From Ischnura elegans (taxonomy: Eukaryota > Arthropoda > Insecta > Odonata > Coenagrionidae), in NCBI RefSeq assembly GCF_921293095.1, contig NC_060248.1:77941243-78005242 (forward strand): a DNA stretch of 64,000 nt, written 5' to 3'. A program made the translations under genes and the position numbers. The notes under the pieces were generated by a model. That model worked only from the letters and a program-made list of their open reading frames with translations. It was not told the DNA's origin and made no database searches. Below are positions 23,216 through 36,690 of this stretch, one piece after another. Each line of letters opens with the position of its first letter. Position 1 is the stretch's first letter.

Positions 23216-25130
23216 AGGCCTGGTTACACGGTACATTAGAATGTACAAGAATCTGTACATTTTTCTGAATGGTTTTCTGAACAGATTCTTGTACATTCTC
23301 ATGGACAAGATCCACGAGTAGGTGGTTACACGGTACATTTTTTCGGACATTTTTTCGTACATTTTTAAATGCGCAACAAATTATTTCAACTTCAAATATA
23401 AACCAATGGGGAACATGCAAACTTTTTTAAATTTACTAGAATAATAAGACCCTTACCTCAAATGTACTTGCCGAAAATTTCGCGGATGAATAATGTTTTA
23501 TAGCTGAGATATGAGTCTTTAAAAATAATCTTCATCGACTGTTTAAAAACACGTGACGGAGCGTGCGCGCGTTACATCACGGCCTGGAATCCACTGATGG
23601 CAGACTGAGGAAGTGGATAGAAAAACTGTCTATGTAGGGACTCAAACGCAAATTTGGCGAATATAATTGCTGCTTTAATGTCAAACTTCGGATTGTGAAT
23701 ATATTGGGTTGCCAAGGCGTTGTTGAAATAAATAAAGGCGATTGTTTGGGGGGCTTTGGAAAGATTAAATTAAAATAAGTTGATTGCAGATTGTGATCTA
23801 CGTTACACGCCTACATCGTTTGCTTAATTCAGTAAGTATATTGCAGCAAGGACATTCAATAGAAAAACGTGTGAAAATCATATAAATCGTGTATCCCATG
23901 AAACCATATAAAGTGCCCCGACGTCTAGTACCTCTATTTACTTGCCGGAGAAGTTTTTTGCTTGTGTCCGAAGGGACAAAAATAAGAGGAATAAGTGGTT
24001 GATGATCCACAGAATGGAGTCAAATACATTATCTATATTGTCAACGGGATATCCTCAACGTAAGTACACTCTTAAATCAGGGTTACCGCAGGATTTTATC
24101 AAGTTACTTATTTCACTTTGTAAACAACTCTATAAATGTACCTATTATTCTACCCATTGTAGGATCAAATTATAAGGAAAGTGGCTGTTTACGAGAATAA
24201 ATACTGATTACGATTAAACCACGGTGAAAAATAAGGAATGTAATGGGCGGCCGGCCTCTCGTCACAAGGAGCCCCTAACAAGGAATATATTCACGAAGTG
24301 TCTTTCGCCGATATCGTTAAAATTTTGTTGGATAGTAGTATTCCATAATGAAAACACATTTTCAAAATGTCTCGTGCCCTTAAGCCTTGTCATACAATAA
24401 ACAGGACATAATAAAGGCAGTTGAATTTTAGACTTGAAAGCGAGTGTGTCGTGATTTCTCTCCATCCTTCTCCTGTGAATCGGCGCACGCTACAGGAATA
24501 TACGAGAAATATGAGGCTTTTGGCAAGGTAAATTCAATATTTATTACTACGATGCCCATAACGTTTGCTGCATGTCAACGCAACACCTAAAATTTCGACT
24601 CGTTTTGCAGTCGGTCTCGATGCAAAAACAGGAACTCGAGTAAATACAGCGTAAATAGTACTTGAATCTTATTTCTTTGCCTATCACATGCTTTTTTATG
24701 ACCTTTTAACGATCATTTGGATCTCAATCTTGGACAAATCTCGGGGTTCATACATTCAGCGCCTTTCCATCTGATCCTTCCTTTTACCCATCCCCTTTTC
24801 TTGTGTTCCATTCTTTCGCTACCCATATCCAATCAGTGAGAAATCCAAGTCAAGCAAGATCATATCAAATCGAAATAACCATCGGGGCCCTACGTAAACA
24901 AAGAAGTCGCCTATACAAGCCAGATGAAATGAATGTGTAGTTTTCGTAGTCTGCCACCAGGTGACTCTGAGTTCAAATTGTATGATTGTCTGAACGAAAT
25001 TAGAGCAGGCGTTCAGAAATTCATACATTCTTACATTTTGCGTGGTTACACGGTGCATTTTCGCGTTCATTCTGAGATTCAGACATTCTCACATTTTCTT
25101 GTACATTCTCATGTACCGTGTAACCAGGCC
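23216..25130. mobile_element. TTAA-flanked DNA element, 1.9 kb (Kolobok- or piggyBac-like)
   Basis: Left end AGGCCTGGTTACACGGTACA and right end ATGTACCGTGTAACCAGGCC are inverted repeats of over 35 similar bases, with TTAA outside each (23212-23215 and 25131-25134). Sub-repeats of TGGTTACACGGTRCATTTT recur within both ends (23331 and 25043 regions). A plus-strand frame at 23942 includes DKNKRNKWLMIHRM, which faintly recalls the D..LR.KW...I.R core of a THAP domain. THAP plus TTAA would fit Kolobok, but this is tentative. No complete transposase. Confidence 0.65.
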
Positions 25131-25134
25131 TTAA

Positions 25135-26235
25135 CACTACAATAGTCGGTGTTGGAAATTGGGGTGGGGGGGTTGGATGGGGCAGCACCTCCCCTCTACA
25201 ATTTATCCTAGGCTCCTTCCGGTGAAGTGGTGGGCTCCTTTTGAGGCTCTTGAAGAGGATCTCACTGTATTCGCAACTTTGAAGGTATCTTAAATGACAT
25301 CTTTTGTTATCTCTGTCAAATCTAGCAAACAATACTGTTTCTATGTAAGCTTACGACGACCAATTTGCTACTACGTATACTGAAGATAGAAGCTGATTTA
25401 CTGATGAGGTGATTGAGAGAAATTCGCATCCCAAACTGTAAAATTTGTGGATATGGGGTTTTTAGAGGTAAATGTAAAAAAATCATCGGCAGGAAAAATC
25501 TGAAAACTCAAAAAAAAAAAAAAAAATCTGGAGGTAGGTATATCAATTTGAATTAACATGGGAGCCTTACGGAACTAAAACTTTTTCATTTAAATCGACG
25601 TTTTATAAAAATGTACGAGAAGAATAATTCTCCATTAACGGAAACTTATAATATTTACTCAATCTTTTTGGAGTTCTTACTTTAGGAAAAAATGACTCGC
25701 ATATTTTATACGACTTTTCGAAAAATTTCGATGCTTTTTTCTAATGTCACTAAATTTGGAATTTTTTTCACCAACTTCAAAAAGACGTAGGACAAAAATC
25801 CTTGAAAGTCAAAGCACTAATGTTTTAGCTTGATTTTTTTTTTGTTATTTTGGAATTTCTATGGATGCGTGGAACCAATTCCGAGGAATAAACAACTTAA
25901 GATTTTTCATTGTCGATTGGTCGATTTCGGACTTGAAACTTGGGCATAATTAATATACTTGGAATCTGCAGAAAAAATAGAGGGAACTTCGTATCATCAC
26001 GGTCTACCCTGATTTTCCCGAAACCCTCTTCGTTTATTCAGAACTAAATCAGAAAAATATCCTACACGTGAAAAATTCATTGTCGCCATTTATTTGTAGA
26101 GGATACGTTTCGGATGTTCTACTTAACCTTTGGAACTAGTTGATTGAAATTCTCGGGATACAACTATTATCTAGTACGGCAACTTTTATCGTGCGCGGGA
26201 GTTGCGTTTTACGTTGCATTTTCTGCGTTATAGTT
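25135..26235. other. Unassigned sequence
   Basis: AT-rich with a poly(A) run near 25510. No feature recognised. Confidence 0.5.
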
Positions 26236-26845
26236 CTTCAGCATTATTTGTGGATTTCTCACTTGGGAAGGTTATGGATTAAATTAACTATACATTTTTT
26301 ACCAAATCGGGATAAAATTTCATATACTTATCAAGTGGCAGCGTCAAGATATTGCAGTATCACCATTGAAGCTTAATGGTGAACTAACCTCGTTGCAGCA
26401 GCTATTGCTCCTGTACGATGCTTCCGAGAGCCACTGTCCTATTATAAGCGCAAGAGATTTGACAAATAGCTTTCCTCTGACTCTTTTAGAAATAACAGGT
26501 ATTGTATAATTTCAGCATTGCCAACATGTTCACGCCACTGTGTATTACCGTAAAACCAAGTTATTAAATTAAATTTAATACGTTAATTTAAAAATGTTGC
26601 TAACTAACTCGAGTATTAATGCGCGGTGTTTAAGTATTAGGCCTTTAAATTTTATCTCCTACGATTTCATCACAGTTGATATGCCATTTAATGATGTTTT
26701 AATGATGGTGGCCATCGTTCCACTGCTGAGAGCAACGTTGAAGTGCTTGTTATGTAAGGAGGAAAATTACCTGGAAGTATTGATAATAGTAGTCATTGCT
26801 CAGCATTTTTTTGTGGTCTCACTTGAGGAAATTATGGATTAAATA
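26236..26845 (+). repeat. Unclassified dispersed repeat, copy 1
   Basis: From about 26334 to 26800 it matches 33937-34470 in the same orientation. It includes the shared stretches GAACTAACCTCGTTGCAGCA-type sequence and ATTTTATCTCCTACGATTTC. Reading frames are recognisable in both copies (LTSLQQLLLLY.ASE.HCPII; FISYDFI; FNDVLMMVAIV). Its start (CAGCATTATTTGTGG..., 26238) is repeated at its end (26800), suggesting a tandem arrangement. A hAT MITE is inserted at 26846 into the second unit. Confidence 0.6.
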
Positions 26846-27089
26846 CAGTGGTGCCATTGTACCGGAACGCCGTTCCGGCACTGGTTAACGAAATAAATAA
26901 TAGTCAAATAACACTTATCAATTTTGGTGGTTCAAAATTCCTTACATACCTATGTATCCATAACCAAAACAAAAAATGTAATTAAAGTTAAACATTAACT
27001 TGTATTAAAAAACACACCGTAATATTTCACTTCTAAAAGTGTTGAGAAAAATGCGTTCCGGCACTGCTAATTTTGAAATGACGCCTCTG
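26846..27089. mobile_element. hAT-type MITE, 244 bp (family 2)
   Basis: Ends CAGTGGTGCCATTGTACCGG and GAAATGACGCCTCTG, with the exact 8-bp duplication ATTAAATA on both sides. Inner subterminal GGAACGCCGTTCCGGCAC and GCGTTCCGGCACTG. Related to the copy at 43436-43677. Confidence 0.88.
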
Positions 27090-30059
27090 ATTAAATAGAC
27101 TACATATCAAAACAGGTATTAAGAAATCAAAACGGGATAAAATTTCCTTTCGCGCGCAGTGAAAATTTTACTCGACCGCATCCCCTTAAGAACCGCATAG
27201 TTGAGTCAAACGGAAGTCAAGTTCTCACCATGGGATGAGCCAATTGAGTCAAATGGCCAATTCCTCCCCAAGATATGCTCCTTTCGGACGCCTCCGCCAA
27301 TCTTTCCACAGCCTTCGTGTTCCCCGGAGGTCGACCCAGCAACGCCGCGGATAGAAGCATTAAAAAGCAAATTCGTCCGAAGAAACGAGAGGTCTTCGGA
27401 GACATACGGGCCCCTTCATTCCTCCACAAGCCCCGTCTTACTCCTCCTCTCTGTCGGTCAAGGTCTCTTGATCCCACACGACCGAACGACGCATTGTCGA
27501 GCAGCTGAGGCAGTCACGAGATTCCTTTGTACGACTGCGAGGAGGAAATGCCTTCGGGGAACAGCATGTAATCAATATGCTCTTTCTCGGTGTATTGTGA
27601 TGATAAAATTGCTTTTTCCAGTTATGGAATAGGTATCAGAGGAAACTTATTATTCTTGTTTTTTTATTCCTCTTTTCTGCCTGCGATGAACTCGTTTTAG
27701 CATCCAGTGAACTATAAGAAGCTTGTTATCTTTAATTCTAAATCAAAATAAATTCTTCGAAGAAAAGTGATCATTGAGCAACTTTTCCTTCAGTTTAGGG
27801 TGATTTCATTGTTCTATTTGTTATTTTCATGAATTGGATAGTGTGACTTCTAGAGATATGAGCGATATCTTATCTGCTTCAACGTAAAATTAATTGTATT
27901 AAATGAAAATAAGTGAGCAATATAAAAAGTAATTATTTTTTTCTTATCATAAATATCATTATTATTACCTACAATTTCAATAACGAGAGTTCTACCGTTC
28001 AATCGAATAAAAGTAAAGCTGAACTCTTCACATATTTTTTTATTTATTATCAAACTTGTTTTCCAAGTATTTTTGTCAATTTTTGCTCCACAAACCCCAT
28101 CAAAATAACCTTACGTAAGCCCATAAACATAAATGACTCAAATAACCGTGGGTCTATAAGGATTGTTGACTTGACATTTACATTCGCCGCTGAAGGAGTA
28201 GAGACGATTTGTGCCCGAATTTGACCAGAAATACTTCTAGCGTTTATTATTTGGTCTAATTTATAACTGTTGTTGAGTCACAATTCCCGCAATTTCTCTT
28301 TGAGGATACTTCGTGTTTTCTATTATGGTCGAGGAAAAGCACGTTTTTTTTCTTCCATTCGTAATCTTGCGCAACTGTAGGTAGGTGGGTATATCTTAAT
28401 TTGCGGAAAATATTTCCTCGTCATCTTGAAGCACGCTTCGGCTAAAGATTTTAGAAGACTTCTTTTCATTGACAACGAACTGTGAACTGTGTGTGAAATT
28501 TATGCCCCATACGGCTTGTCTATTTAAAATCCTTGGCAGGATTTCGTCGTAAGATCAAGCGACGCCGCTGTACGAGTTTCCTTGCGACAACCCGTGACCC
28601 CCCCTAGCTTAACTAACTCATAATTGGATCTATGAAGGCGGATGTAACAGATTACGGCGAAGATTATTCTCCACTCTTCTATAGATGGGCTAAAGATTAA
28701 TTCTGTAGTGACTACTTTGTGAAAGTAAGATTATTTCAATCACTAGAAGAAGTGTGTGTGACTTAAGCTGGTTATGAAATATCTTCTCGTTTTCAATGGC
28801 CGTTGACAATATTTTTCACATCCATAAAGGAAAAATACTTCTTGCATGCTATGACATCGAATATTCGTGGGTGACATAAGTATCATTCGCGATTTTTCGC
28901 AGTTATGAATTTATGAGTATTTTTGGAACTTAATTTTTTCTGGAAGAAGTTAAGCGATGTTTTCCCCATACTGCAGTCTCTATTGTTGTTGTTTTCTCTC
29001 GTACCGGTCTCTATAATGAGCACTATACCGGATGCAGAATCGATAAAAAAAAGTTGGTGGCTCTTTTACCCTGAACTTCGTAATGCGACGATTTAACTAA
29101 TGCTGCGTGTTGAAGTTGAATATATTTTCTTGCTTGTTATCTAAATATGGGTAATAACAGTTATTTTACGTTCCTTTTGGCAGTGTCCTTATATTGCGTT
29201 CTTTTTGCTTCTTTTGGTTCAGCAGTAATGGAGGCTTTTGCGTGTGCTCTTAGGTCGAGTCAGCAGACTAATAGTTTTGCTCGTAGTAGATACCCTCAGT
29301 CGAGATAGGCAAAAGGGTAGGAGCCTGACGAATGGTGGTTGCAGTGATGTCATGTCCATCATACTTCCTGAGATAAGCAGTTAGCAGTTTCCCATAGCTA
29401 CCGTCCGATATTAAATAGAATTAAATCAATGAGTTAGAGTGGGAGACTGGAAAGGACTATGATGAGCCAAGGGACTCTGAAGGCCGTGATTGGGGTAGGG
29501 ATCATGGTAGGCTAGGAAGGGGAGGAAAGAGAATACAATTTATAAATGAGGCGAATGGGATAAGGGCGTATGGTAAGCTTAGGAACTAAATCGAGTTAAG
29601 TCATAACTAAATTGTGGCTCATCATCATCACTGGTCAACAATATTAAGATTGGTTTGACGCAGTTTTACTTTCAATTTGTAAAGTTCTTTTTCATACTAA
29701 AGGAAGTTTGCATCATCTACTTTTTTCCTTTCTATGAAAATCAATGAAGTTCTCCAGGGAAATTGAAAATAATTTCACAATCATCGAGTCTTTGGATGGA
29801 AATGGGCTAGAATATTCGTCCATTGCTCAATTCTCCAATTTATTTTTTTATTATTTATATTTTACGGATTCCGGACGGACGGGCCGGATTTACCGTAAGG
29901 CAAAATAGGCACGTGCCTGGGAGCGTCGCAGTCCAAGGGGCGCCTTCTGTTACCTCATGAGAGTGGCTATGCTTTATCATAAAAATCGGGGCTCAAGTGA
30001 GGAGTGGCGCTCAATGGATAGGTGCCTATAGTGTAACTTTGGGTAAAGCCTGTCGTCTC
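27090..30059. other. Unassigned sequence
   Basis: A moderately GC-rich patch at 27200-27600 has frames on both strands without motifs. The remainder is AT-rich. GGGCCGGATTTACCGTAAGG at 29880 resembles a transposon end but no partner was found. Confidence 0.45.
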
Positions 30060-30350
30060 CAATCAGCAATTCTTTTCACACTTCCGTTTTTCTCCTCTTT
30101 CATATACTTCTTTACCTGTTCCATAGCTACATTTTGTTCGATCTCATCCTTTTTCGATCTTTCCATGTACTTGTCCTTCTACGATTTTCTTCATCAAGCT
30201 ATAATGTCTCAAGATATGGCCTATAAGGTTGTTCCATCTTTTTATCAAGATTTTCATGGGGCCTTTCGTCTCTCCTACTCTTCTTAGGACTTCCTCATTA
30301 CTAACTAGGTTGATCCATCTAATCCTCATTATTTTTTGGTAGCACGATAA
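30060..30350 (-). pseudogene. LINE C-terminal fragment
   Basis: Minus-strand frame reads MRIRWINLVSNEEVLRRVGE, then MKILIKRWNNLIGHILRHYS. This is the conserved region after the reverse transcriptase of many insect non-LTR elements (NEEVLRR...IGHILRH). Truncated at both sides. Confidence 0.8.
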
Positions 30351-30733
30351 GACTGTGGTTATGGAAGAATATTAGAGCCTATTTATATCCAAAGACACAG
30401 TGATCGTGAAATTATATTCAATTACCCTGGAGAACTCAGTTGATTCTCGTTGGAAGGAGAAAGTAAAATATGCAAAGATGCAAACTTCCTTTAATGCGGG
30501 CAGGGAGCTTTAAAATTTAAATTAATTAAGTGGGAGGTAGAATGTCGATTTTCATTGTTGCCAAAACCACTAGTCCCTCTAATGGTCATTTCCTAACGGA
30601 GCCGGCTGACTGACCGGCCAAGGTTTGCACGAAAAAAGTATTACGCTGCCTAGCCGAAAGAGTAAAGTGGTAAATTATCGCATGCATCACTTAAATATTG
30701 AAATCAGAGCTTTGCACCATCAAAAACCTGGCC

Positions 30734-30935
30734 TCGGTGCTCGGTGGCGGCGGGGTAAAGTCCTCGCCTGCCAAACCGAAGGTCGCGGGTTCGAGTCCCG
30801 CTTGGGTAGGTTGCCCCTATCCAGGGCATGGTTGTGTGTGATAGTTGTTGTTTCATGTTATACCCTCCGATGTAAAAGGCCTTATGAGCTGTTTTCGGGG
30901 CGATGAAAATAAATAAAATAAATAAATAAAAAACG
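30734..30935 (+). mobile_element. tRNA-derived SINE with AATAAA-type tail
   Basis: Head CGGTGGCGGCGGGGTAAAGT (A box), CCTGCCAAACCGAAGGTCGC and GGGTTCGAGTCCCGC (B box); a non-tRNA body of about 100 bp; then an (AATA)n tail. AAAAAC on both sides may be a short target duplication. The best-preserved SINE in the window; internal Pol III promoter boxes look intact. Confidence 0.85.
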
Positions 30936-33900
30936 ATAACACACTGATTTACTTTCTTAATTCATTGTGAAAGCGGAAATTCCGTTTTTAGAGGCCGAAA
31001 CTCCACTGAAAACTTAACGCGTCCCATTGTTTATAATAACCTACTATTGTCCATACCATTTGCATATAAATAAATCTCCAAAGGTTCAGCAAAATAAATG
31101 ATCCCGGGGAAAACTTGGGCCCTATTTTTTCTTTGTTATGTATTTTTTCCTGTTCGAACAATAAATTACTCTGAAGTCAATTCACCTACGGCTCATGCCT
31201 GTATTCTGTATAAATCCAATTCAGGAAATACTGCGATCACGAATATTACGAAAGACGATCCTCAAGTCGGCCTCTAAATTTGTCACACACACTTAAATGG
31301 GTTTACAAAAGTCCCCACTCGTGTCGCTGATGGACAAAGTGATCCGAGTTTCACGGGGATTTTCAGGTATAATTAGGAGTGTTAACCGAAATTTATATAC
31401 ATTATGATTGTGATCTATCAATTTCATAACTTTTCCATGATATTCGTCGCAACTGCAAACTCTATACTGAAAAATATTGGAAAAAAGTGGATCGCATTGC
31501 ACTCATCACCGCGCCGCGGACTTTTTTGAAAACCAATTAAAATGCGACCGAAGTGGCAACAGAATCAGCCTTCTATGGGATGGAATGGGGCCTCTTCTAT
31601 GCGGTCCCCTTGACCCTCTATAATACGTACTAAACCCCTTTAATATCTTTAAGGAAGTTTTCCGAGTTGTATAGAAGTACATCTCGCTATAGGATTAATT
31701 ATATTTAAATTTAATTGATTAAAGTATTATGGTCAGTGTTTCATGTAGGATTGCCTCATTGATTCAAATTTTTATGTTGATGTGTGTAATTGTGGGTAGA
31801 GCTCGCCCACTCGCTAAAAACTGTGATGGCCTTGTTTTCATAGCCTTTCAAGGAAGAAAGCCATTTAGGGACGTTAAGAGTATCTTTCGCTACATTCCTC
31901 CATTCTTGTTTATCAGTCTTCCCATTCGATCACTTCCTAGAAAACAGCCTGAGGATGTTTTGTGCAATAAAAAGCGTAATAAAACATCAATTGAATATTC
32001 ATCAATCTCACAGAAGTATGCAGATATTTACGGGCTAGTTATAGCCTATTTTTAGTCCAACATTTTTAGTTGTGGCAGTGGTTTACCAACGGTCCCCGTG
32101 TAAAGACTAATTTAGTTCAATGAGAGCTGCATCAATACCGTGAGACTCCTTTAATTACTCCGTATTTCCGGATATCTCATCCGAGATATGCCAGAGAAAG
32201 GAAGACGTTCCGCGAACACTGATTTTTGAAAAACCTCTACTGCTAGCGGAAACAGAACGTCTAGAATGGGTGAAAGTTGCCATGAAACATACCAAAAACG
32301 GCTACTGGTACCGATTGTGTCTCTCAAGTTATGGTGTTTTTCCCTCGGTTCAATACTGTACGCATCGTATACCAAGAACTGAAGTAGTGAAAATTTTCTC
32401 CGTCTGACCGTTCGCTTTGTTTTGTGCCTTGTGGCCGGGAAAGAACATTTTTTCGCTGAAGCAAAAACTGGACCACAAATTTCCGAACAAAAGATACAAA
32501 TTTAAGAAAGAATACGGAAAGCAACAAGACTAGCTTCCGCGATGGATTTATTTCTTCGCTGAAGTAGTCTTAGGGCATTGTATATTCACTTGCGTCTCCA
32601 TTTTCTCTATCTCAACTTCGAGTATTGCCCTAAGGCGGCGAAATCCGCCCCATAGCAACTAAAATTCTAGGTGAAACTAGGTGCTTAGCTTAGATAACAT
32701 TTTTCCCAAAGCTCATTAACGATAGCAATATTTTTACGTTCAAGCCCTTCGAATTCCAAAAATAACTATGTATTTCTTCGGTGTAATTGTCAAACAAGAT
32801 ATTTATTAAATTGTTAAAAACTTTTCCAATTAGTCCTAATTGCTCTTATTAGTTTCAAGTAATCTGTAATCATCGAATGAACGAAACTCGCTATTAGACC
32901 ATCATAGCTGAACCATTTCATGTATCTTCAAAACAGCATAGTATAGTACTCGCAGTTCCATTGATGCTATGCATACAATTTGCATGTATTAACCACACGA
33001 TCGAAACGAGTTGAGCCGTATATGTACGCTACTCAATATTCGCATTTCGGGCAGTTGTTCTTCAATTATATTTTTCTTGCCCAAGGTTGTCAAGTCGGGC
33101 AGTATGAGACAACTTGATATTTTTGTTTACCTCATGACGTAGCTATTTCAGCTCCTAATACATTCCTTTTTTATTTCAGTTTTTTTGATGGACACATTTT
33201 ACTTGGTTATTGGGCACGGTGATGGTTATTCTTCGAGATATCTGTACCTACGGTATTAAAATAAATCTCGATGGCATTCTGTGGAAGTGTTGCATCTAAA
33301 AGCTATATTTTTAGCCCCTCCCAATCGTGGAAGGACCAAGGAAATCCAAACGTCATTGAGCTCCTACAGCTTGAAAGAATATGAAACTATATTTTCAATT
33401 AATTAATTACATTTAAATATGAGATGAAACTTGTTCTTATACACTCTCACAATATGGCATGTTGAATTTCCGTTCACAATGAAAAAAACATTCTGTAATT
33501 ACGAAGGGCAATGACTTGATATTCAACTTGGTAACACGTAATAAAGTGGCTGAATCTAATTAATTTCCTCCATAGGGATTTCGTTTGGTGTTTCAAATTT
33601 AAACTTTAGAATTTCTTTTTGGAAACCTAAAATAACATCCTCAAATAAAAGTAAGGATTAATGGAAATCGATTTTTGGGAAATTGTTATCTTTCTGAATG
33701 TGCCGTCGACTAAGAACAGCAATGGAAGGACTTATCGCGGCCGAAATATAAGGCCGAAAATAAAATTTTCATTTGAAAAATACCAGGAACCCACGTGCTG
33801 CACAGGAAAGATGAAAAATTCGTGTAAGAAAAATGCTCGTCATTCTCTTCACAATGGTGGTGGAAGAATGCCCGTTCGGTCGACATTTACCACCCGTCAT

Positions 33901-33936
33901 TTCCTCTTGTGTCGCCCGCAGTTCAATTGTTCGTAT
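30936..33936. other. Unassigned sequence
   Basis: Nothing recognised beyond scattered short frames. Confidence 0.5.
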
Positions 33937-34480
33937 CCAGTGGCAGCGTGAAGATGAATGGAAACCAGTGTCGGCATTGAAGCTTAATAGTCGACTAACC
34001 TCGTTGCAGCAGCTACTGCTCCTGTACGAGGCTTCCGAAAGGCACTGTCCTATTATACGCGTTAGAGATTTGAGGAATAGCTTCCTTCCGACTCTTACCA
34101 GTATAAATGCCATTAGTTTATGTATAATTTCGACATTGCTAACGAGTTCACGCTACTGTGCATAATCGTAAATTCAAGCAATTAACTTTAAAATAATACG
34201 CTACTCTATTATTTTTGGAATTTTACCAGAGTATTTTCGTATTCGTGGTATTTACTTGATGCGGCGATAAGGTGTTAGAACTTAAGAAGAGCTTCAATTT
34301 TATCTCCTACGATTTCATCTCAGAATCAGGTGTTAAGTCAGTATATTTATTTAATGATGCTTTAATGATTGTTGCCATAGTTCTGTTGATGAGAGCATCG
34401 TTGAACTTACCGTTATGTAAGGAGGAAAATTGCCTCGAAATGTTGGTTGTTAGAGTCATTTCTCACGTCGTTACTCTCCT
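33937..34480 (+). repeat. Unclassified dispersed repeat, copy 2
   Basis: Matches 26334-26800. Here the frame reads LTSLQQLLLLYEASERHCPI then IRVRDLRNSFLPTL, and in the second half FISYDFISESG and FNDALMIVAIVLLMRASLNL. Similar peptides in both copies suggest an old coding sequence, but frames are broken and no domain is recognised. No MITE in this copy. Confidence 0.55.
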
Positions 34481-34630
34481 GACCCGATAAACTATTGTTA
34501 TTACATAAGTAGAATGGCTATGTGATAGATTTACCTTCGTCTTAAATTCTTACTGCCAGAAAGCAAGCCATGGACAAATGGCCTCCCATTACCAAAAGGC
34601 ATATGATTGATAGACGCAAGAAATCTTTAC

Positions 34631-34907
34631 CAGGTGCGCGGCTACGAATTAAGGCTTGGGGGGTTTTAGGGGCAACTATTACTGGGGGGGTATTGAATGC
34701 GGAAGGTGCGGGTGCCCACCCCAGAAATTTTTTAAGATAAATGGTTCAAAATGATGAGTTTTACAGCTATGGGATATTTTATTAATCCTTACTCTGTTCT
34801 ATAAGTCATATTTATCAAATTAAGTAAAATTGGTTACATTTTAAAATTTCTCTGAATTACGAGGGGGGTTTTATCCCCCAAAACCCCCCTCCCTCGCTGC
34901 GCCTCTG
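34631..34907. mobile_element. Probable hAT-like MITE
   Basis: Ends CAGGTGCGCGGCTACGAA and CTCGCTGCGCCTCTG with inner G-rich and C-rich tracts (GGGGGGTTTTAGGGG / AAAACCCCCCTCCC). Flanking 8-mers match only partly, so an old insertion or misjudged ends. Confidence 0.5.
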
Positions 34908-36127
34908 TCCGGTACTATTGCTTTTTGTTTATGACCATATTTTTTATTTCTAAATTCACATGGAGAACGGTTAGTTTTATCAGAGTGAGGTTTCTAAGGA
35001 GCTAGCCAACTGGACATGATTCTAAAGTTTCCTGAGTGTAAAAATGGCAGTTCACCCATAATCTAAGGCTCAAGTTTATTTTCCTATCGCGGAATAATAT
35101 GAAATCAAGGATTCTACTCTACGGTCTATTTTCGTCTACACTTTCTTCCCGTAAATAAAATTTCTTACATGCATACTTCCTTCGTATTGCAGCTATCATA
35201 ATTGAAGGACAATCGAATGTCCCCCTCGCCCATTAGAAGGCGAGAGTGTAAAAGGGCTTATTCTACATATTATGTAATTTTTAACGAATTGACTGAATTG
35301 ACAATTAGTTTTAATGAATAATACGCTACAAAAAAGAGAAAACACGACCGAACGGGTGGGAGTAATGAGTTTCCGGAAAAACCCCATGGATTGGTCATTA
35401 ATTATATATTTTAATTATTAATCAAAATTATGGCAAAAATCTACATACCGATGGAGGTATGTCATGGAATGGGGCCCTAAATCACACAGGGGAGTTGTAC
35501 AATGGAAACATTCTAAGAACGATAGCTATTGAAAACGAAGGGGAAGTGCAATATAAGGAAAACATAGGAGCCCAATTTCAAGACCACAATTTGATGCGGT
35601 AGTAAGAGACCTGCGGATAAATAAAGCATCTAGGATTGAAGATAATTAAACAGAGCTAATAATAATGCCGGAAAAAAGACTGGGAACCAGATGTACAAAA
35701 ACAGATGTGAAAGTTACTTAACAGGTTAGATACGATAGAAGTGCGAGAGGAACATCCTAATCCCGATCCCCACGAGAAAAATAGCTGGGAATTGTGAACT
35801 TATTTTGGACCTAACCTAAGCATAACCTGACCGTAGCGGTGGTAAAATCAAACAAGAAGCGGTGGTAAAATCAGGACTCAGCTGTGAAGGAGGAGGAGTT
35901 ACGAATGGAGTGAGATAAGGCAGTACCTACTTTTTCACGCATCATTTTCAACGTTTTAATCACGAAAGCCGTTTACATAAAGAAAAATTATTAAGAGTAA
36001 TTATTCATGAAGAAAAAATTATCGTTCTATGATTTTTCGCTGACATGGCAGTCATAGTTAAGTCAGAGATGTATTCGAAGAAGATTTTGGTAAATATAAG
36101 TTAAGTTTTGGGTAAGTATCAGCTTAA
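34908..36127. other. Unassigned sequence
   Basis: AT-rich; may include further upstream remains of the LINE fragment at 36128, but no motif is readable. Confidence 0.45.
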
Positions 36128-36690
36128 AATAAGCTGAAGAAAACCAAGATATGCAGAAGAAGAGAAAAAGTGCGGACTAAAATTAAAATAGGGAAACAAA
36201 CACTGGTAGAGGTGGATGAATTCTGTTATTTGGGAAGCAGAATAACTAGCGAAGGGGGAAGCAAGAAAGAAAATATCAGCAGAATAGCCCATTCGAATTT
36301 CGTATTCCACCAAAATCAATGTCTACTTACAGCGGGAAATTCAAGCAAGTAAGGAAGCATTTAATCATAACTTAACTTTGAGCATGCTTCTTTGAGGAAG
36401 CGAGACATGGACAATGATATCAGCAGATAAATTAAGGGTGGAGGCTTTCGAAATGTGGTGCTACAGAAAAATGATGAGGATCAAATGGATCGTCCGAGTA
36501 AGTAACGAGGAAGTCCTTAGAAGAGTAGGAGAGACGAGAAGCCCCGTAAAAACCTTGATAAGAAGACGAAACAGCCTAACGTAACGACGTACCTTGAGGA
36601 ATGATGAGAGCAATCGTCGGCGGAAGAAATACGTAAGGATGAAAAGATTTGGTGACATGAGAATTGATAGAGCTGCATCACACCAATATT
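36128..36690 (+). pseudogene. LINE pol fragment
   Basis: Plus-strand frames read KKTKICRRREKVRTKIKIGK, VDEFCYLGSRITSEGG, then after breaks GSETWTMISADKLRVEAFEM and WCYRKMMRIKWIVRVSNEEV, LRRVGETRSPVKTLIRRR. The FCYLGS / GSETWT / AFEMWCYR series is typical of the C-terminal part of insect non-LTR polymerases. Several stops and shifts; related to the relic at 30.1 kb. Confidence 0.85.

Noticed and set aside
27201-27632. 143-residue plus-strand frame
   Set aside because: Overlaps frames on the other strand and another plus frame, with no recognisable domain or splice context.
29877-30010. MITE starting GGGCCGGATTTACC
   Set aside because: No matching opposite end or target duplication was found.
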